From: Lasioglossum baleicum | Lineage: Eukaryota > Arthropoda > Insecta > Hymenoptera > Halictidae | Direction: 5' to 3' | Assembly (NCBI RefSeq): GCF_051020765.1 | Contig: NC_134941.1 | Span: forward strand, 12,586,001-12,650,000 | Length of the DNA: 64,000 bases | Shown here: positions 63,292 to 64,000 of the stretch, piece by piece | Layout: each line of letters starts with the position of its first letter | Numbering within the stretch: the first letter of the stretch is position 1 | The notes under the pieces: model-generated | Database searches by the model: none | What the model saw: the letters and a program-made list of their open reading frames with translations, nothing else | Told to the model about the DNA's origin: nothing | Position numbers and translations under genes: made by a program

Positions 63292-64000
63292 AGCCACGGA
63301 CCACCACCCCCGGGGAAAAGCGAACTCGGAAACTCAATTTCTCCGGGACCAGGAAAAGGGATGGTCCTCTCTCTCTCTCTCTCTCTCGCTCTCTCCCACC
63401 TCGCCAGGACTCGTCTCCGCTCGAACTCGACCTTTTCGCAACTTCCTCGGCTTTTCTTTCCTCCGCCTGTACCCTTCCCCTTCTCTCTGGACGGTCTCTG
63501 GTAACGTTCTTTTTTTCTTCTCTCTTTTCTTTCTCTCGCAGGTTATATCTAGCCGACGCGATATCTTTCCGAGTCGAGACGGCATTGTTCGTCGAGGCTA
63601 AGCCCTTGGAAAAATATTGGAAGGGGCCTGGCTCGGCTGCCCGGGAAATTGTATTTTTAATTTAATAATCCCGAGAGCCGAGCACAGCCGCGCGGCTGCT
63701 CCTGGATAGACGATACCGATCCGCCGTAATCATCCGTGATCCGTCGCCGGAGATGTACGAGCACCCGTAAATGTCGAGTACCCGATGGTCGGGTTCTGAT
63801 ATTCGGATTTCCTGATATTCGCTGTAATACATATATGTATTCGAGAACCCGTCTCGATCCCGACAATTTTCGGGTTCTCGCACACACCTCGATCCTCCGC
63901 GGATACGTGCTCGGCCCAGTCTGGCTAAAGGAAACGGCGTTGTCTCTCTGGAAAGCGAGAGCGCGGCGCTCGACTGATATTTCGCCGAATCGAAAGGCAA

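Larger units (their letters stand above)
38796..64000 (+). other. Eph: Eph intron 2, 5' part (more than 25 kb)
   Basis: The intron begins with a consensus GTAAGT donor. I found no exon for the rest of the ephrin-binding domain, the Cys-rich region, the fibronectin III repeats, the kinase or the SAM domain, so the gene continues beyond 64000. Contents: a hairpin at 39025-39092, many GA/CT tracts, nested TTAA MITEs at 41061-41540, a CpG-poor island at 41540-41740, GGGCGTGGC motifs near 52.9, 54.1 and 60.5 kb, a (GAA)n tract at 52178-52232, a G12 run at 55862-55873, and a GTCGA-type minisatellite at 63236-63291. Otherwise the long stretches such as 42.2-47.7 kb and 55.9-60.0 kb contain nothing I can name. 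Confidence 0.75.

Overview
This is eukaryotic, almost entirely non-coding DNA from what is probably an insect. No prokaryotic gene organisation is present. The sequence is GC-rich with no visible CpG depletion. It is full of (GA)n/(CT)n and trinucleotide microsatellites, and has scattered AT-rich islands that often hold small TTAA-type and hAT-type MITEs. That texture, together with an arthropod-looking Eph receptor N-terminus, suggests a hymenopteran (bee, wasp or ant). The species assignment is inference.

The only gene I can support is the 5' end of an Eph receptor tyrosine kinase gene on the + strand. Coding exon 1 (15088-15217) encodes a signal peptide ending in a T-H-A signal-peptidase site. 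Coding exon 2 (38716-38795) encodes the first strand of the ephrin-binding domain (VVLLDTTQEEKLEW...YPYG). The two exons join in phase 1 across a GT-AG intron of 23,498 bp and give 70 residues. Intron 2 begins GTAAGT at 38796 and runs past the window end. No ephrin-binding, fibronectin III, transmembrane, kinase or SAM coding sequence was recognised in the remaining 25 kb.

Layout: 1-14172 is upstream sequence with no recognised gene. 14173-15087 is a probable 5' UTR exon segment with six upstream ATGs, preceded by a good splice acceptor. 15218-38715 is intron 1, with a fold-back element (25.1-25.5 kb), short tandem duplications (25.8-26.1 kb), a nuclear-receptor-like motif cluster (35.15-35.23 kb) and a hAT-type MITE with a near-perfect 8-bp target duplication (35.3-35.7 kb). 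38796-64000 is the first part of intron 2, with a hairpin 230 bp beyond exon 2, a nested cluster of TTAA-flanked MITEs (41.06-41.54 kb) and many simple repeats.

Most open frames in this window are Arg/Ser/Pro-rich chance frames produced by GC-rich and purine/pyrimidine-rich DNA, and they are omitted. I found no unprecedented molecular system. The points most worth a second look are the Eph exon 1/2 architecture with hairpins flanking exon 2, the nested MITEs, the hAT MITE with its 20-bp perfect stem, and the motif cluster in intron 1.
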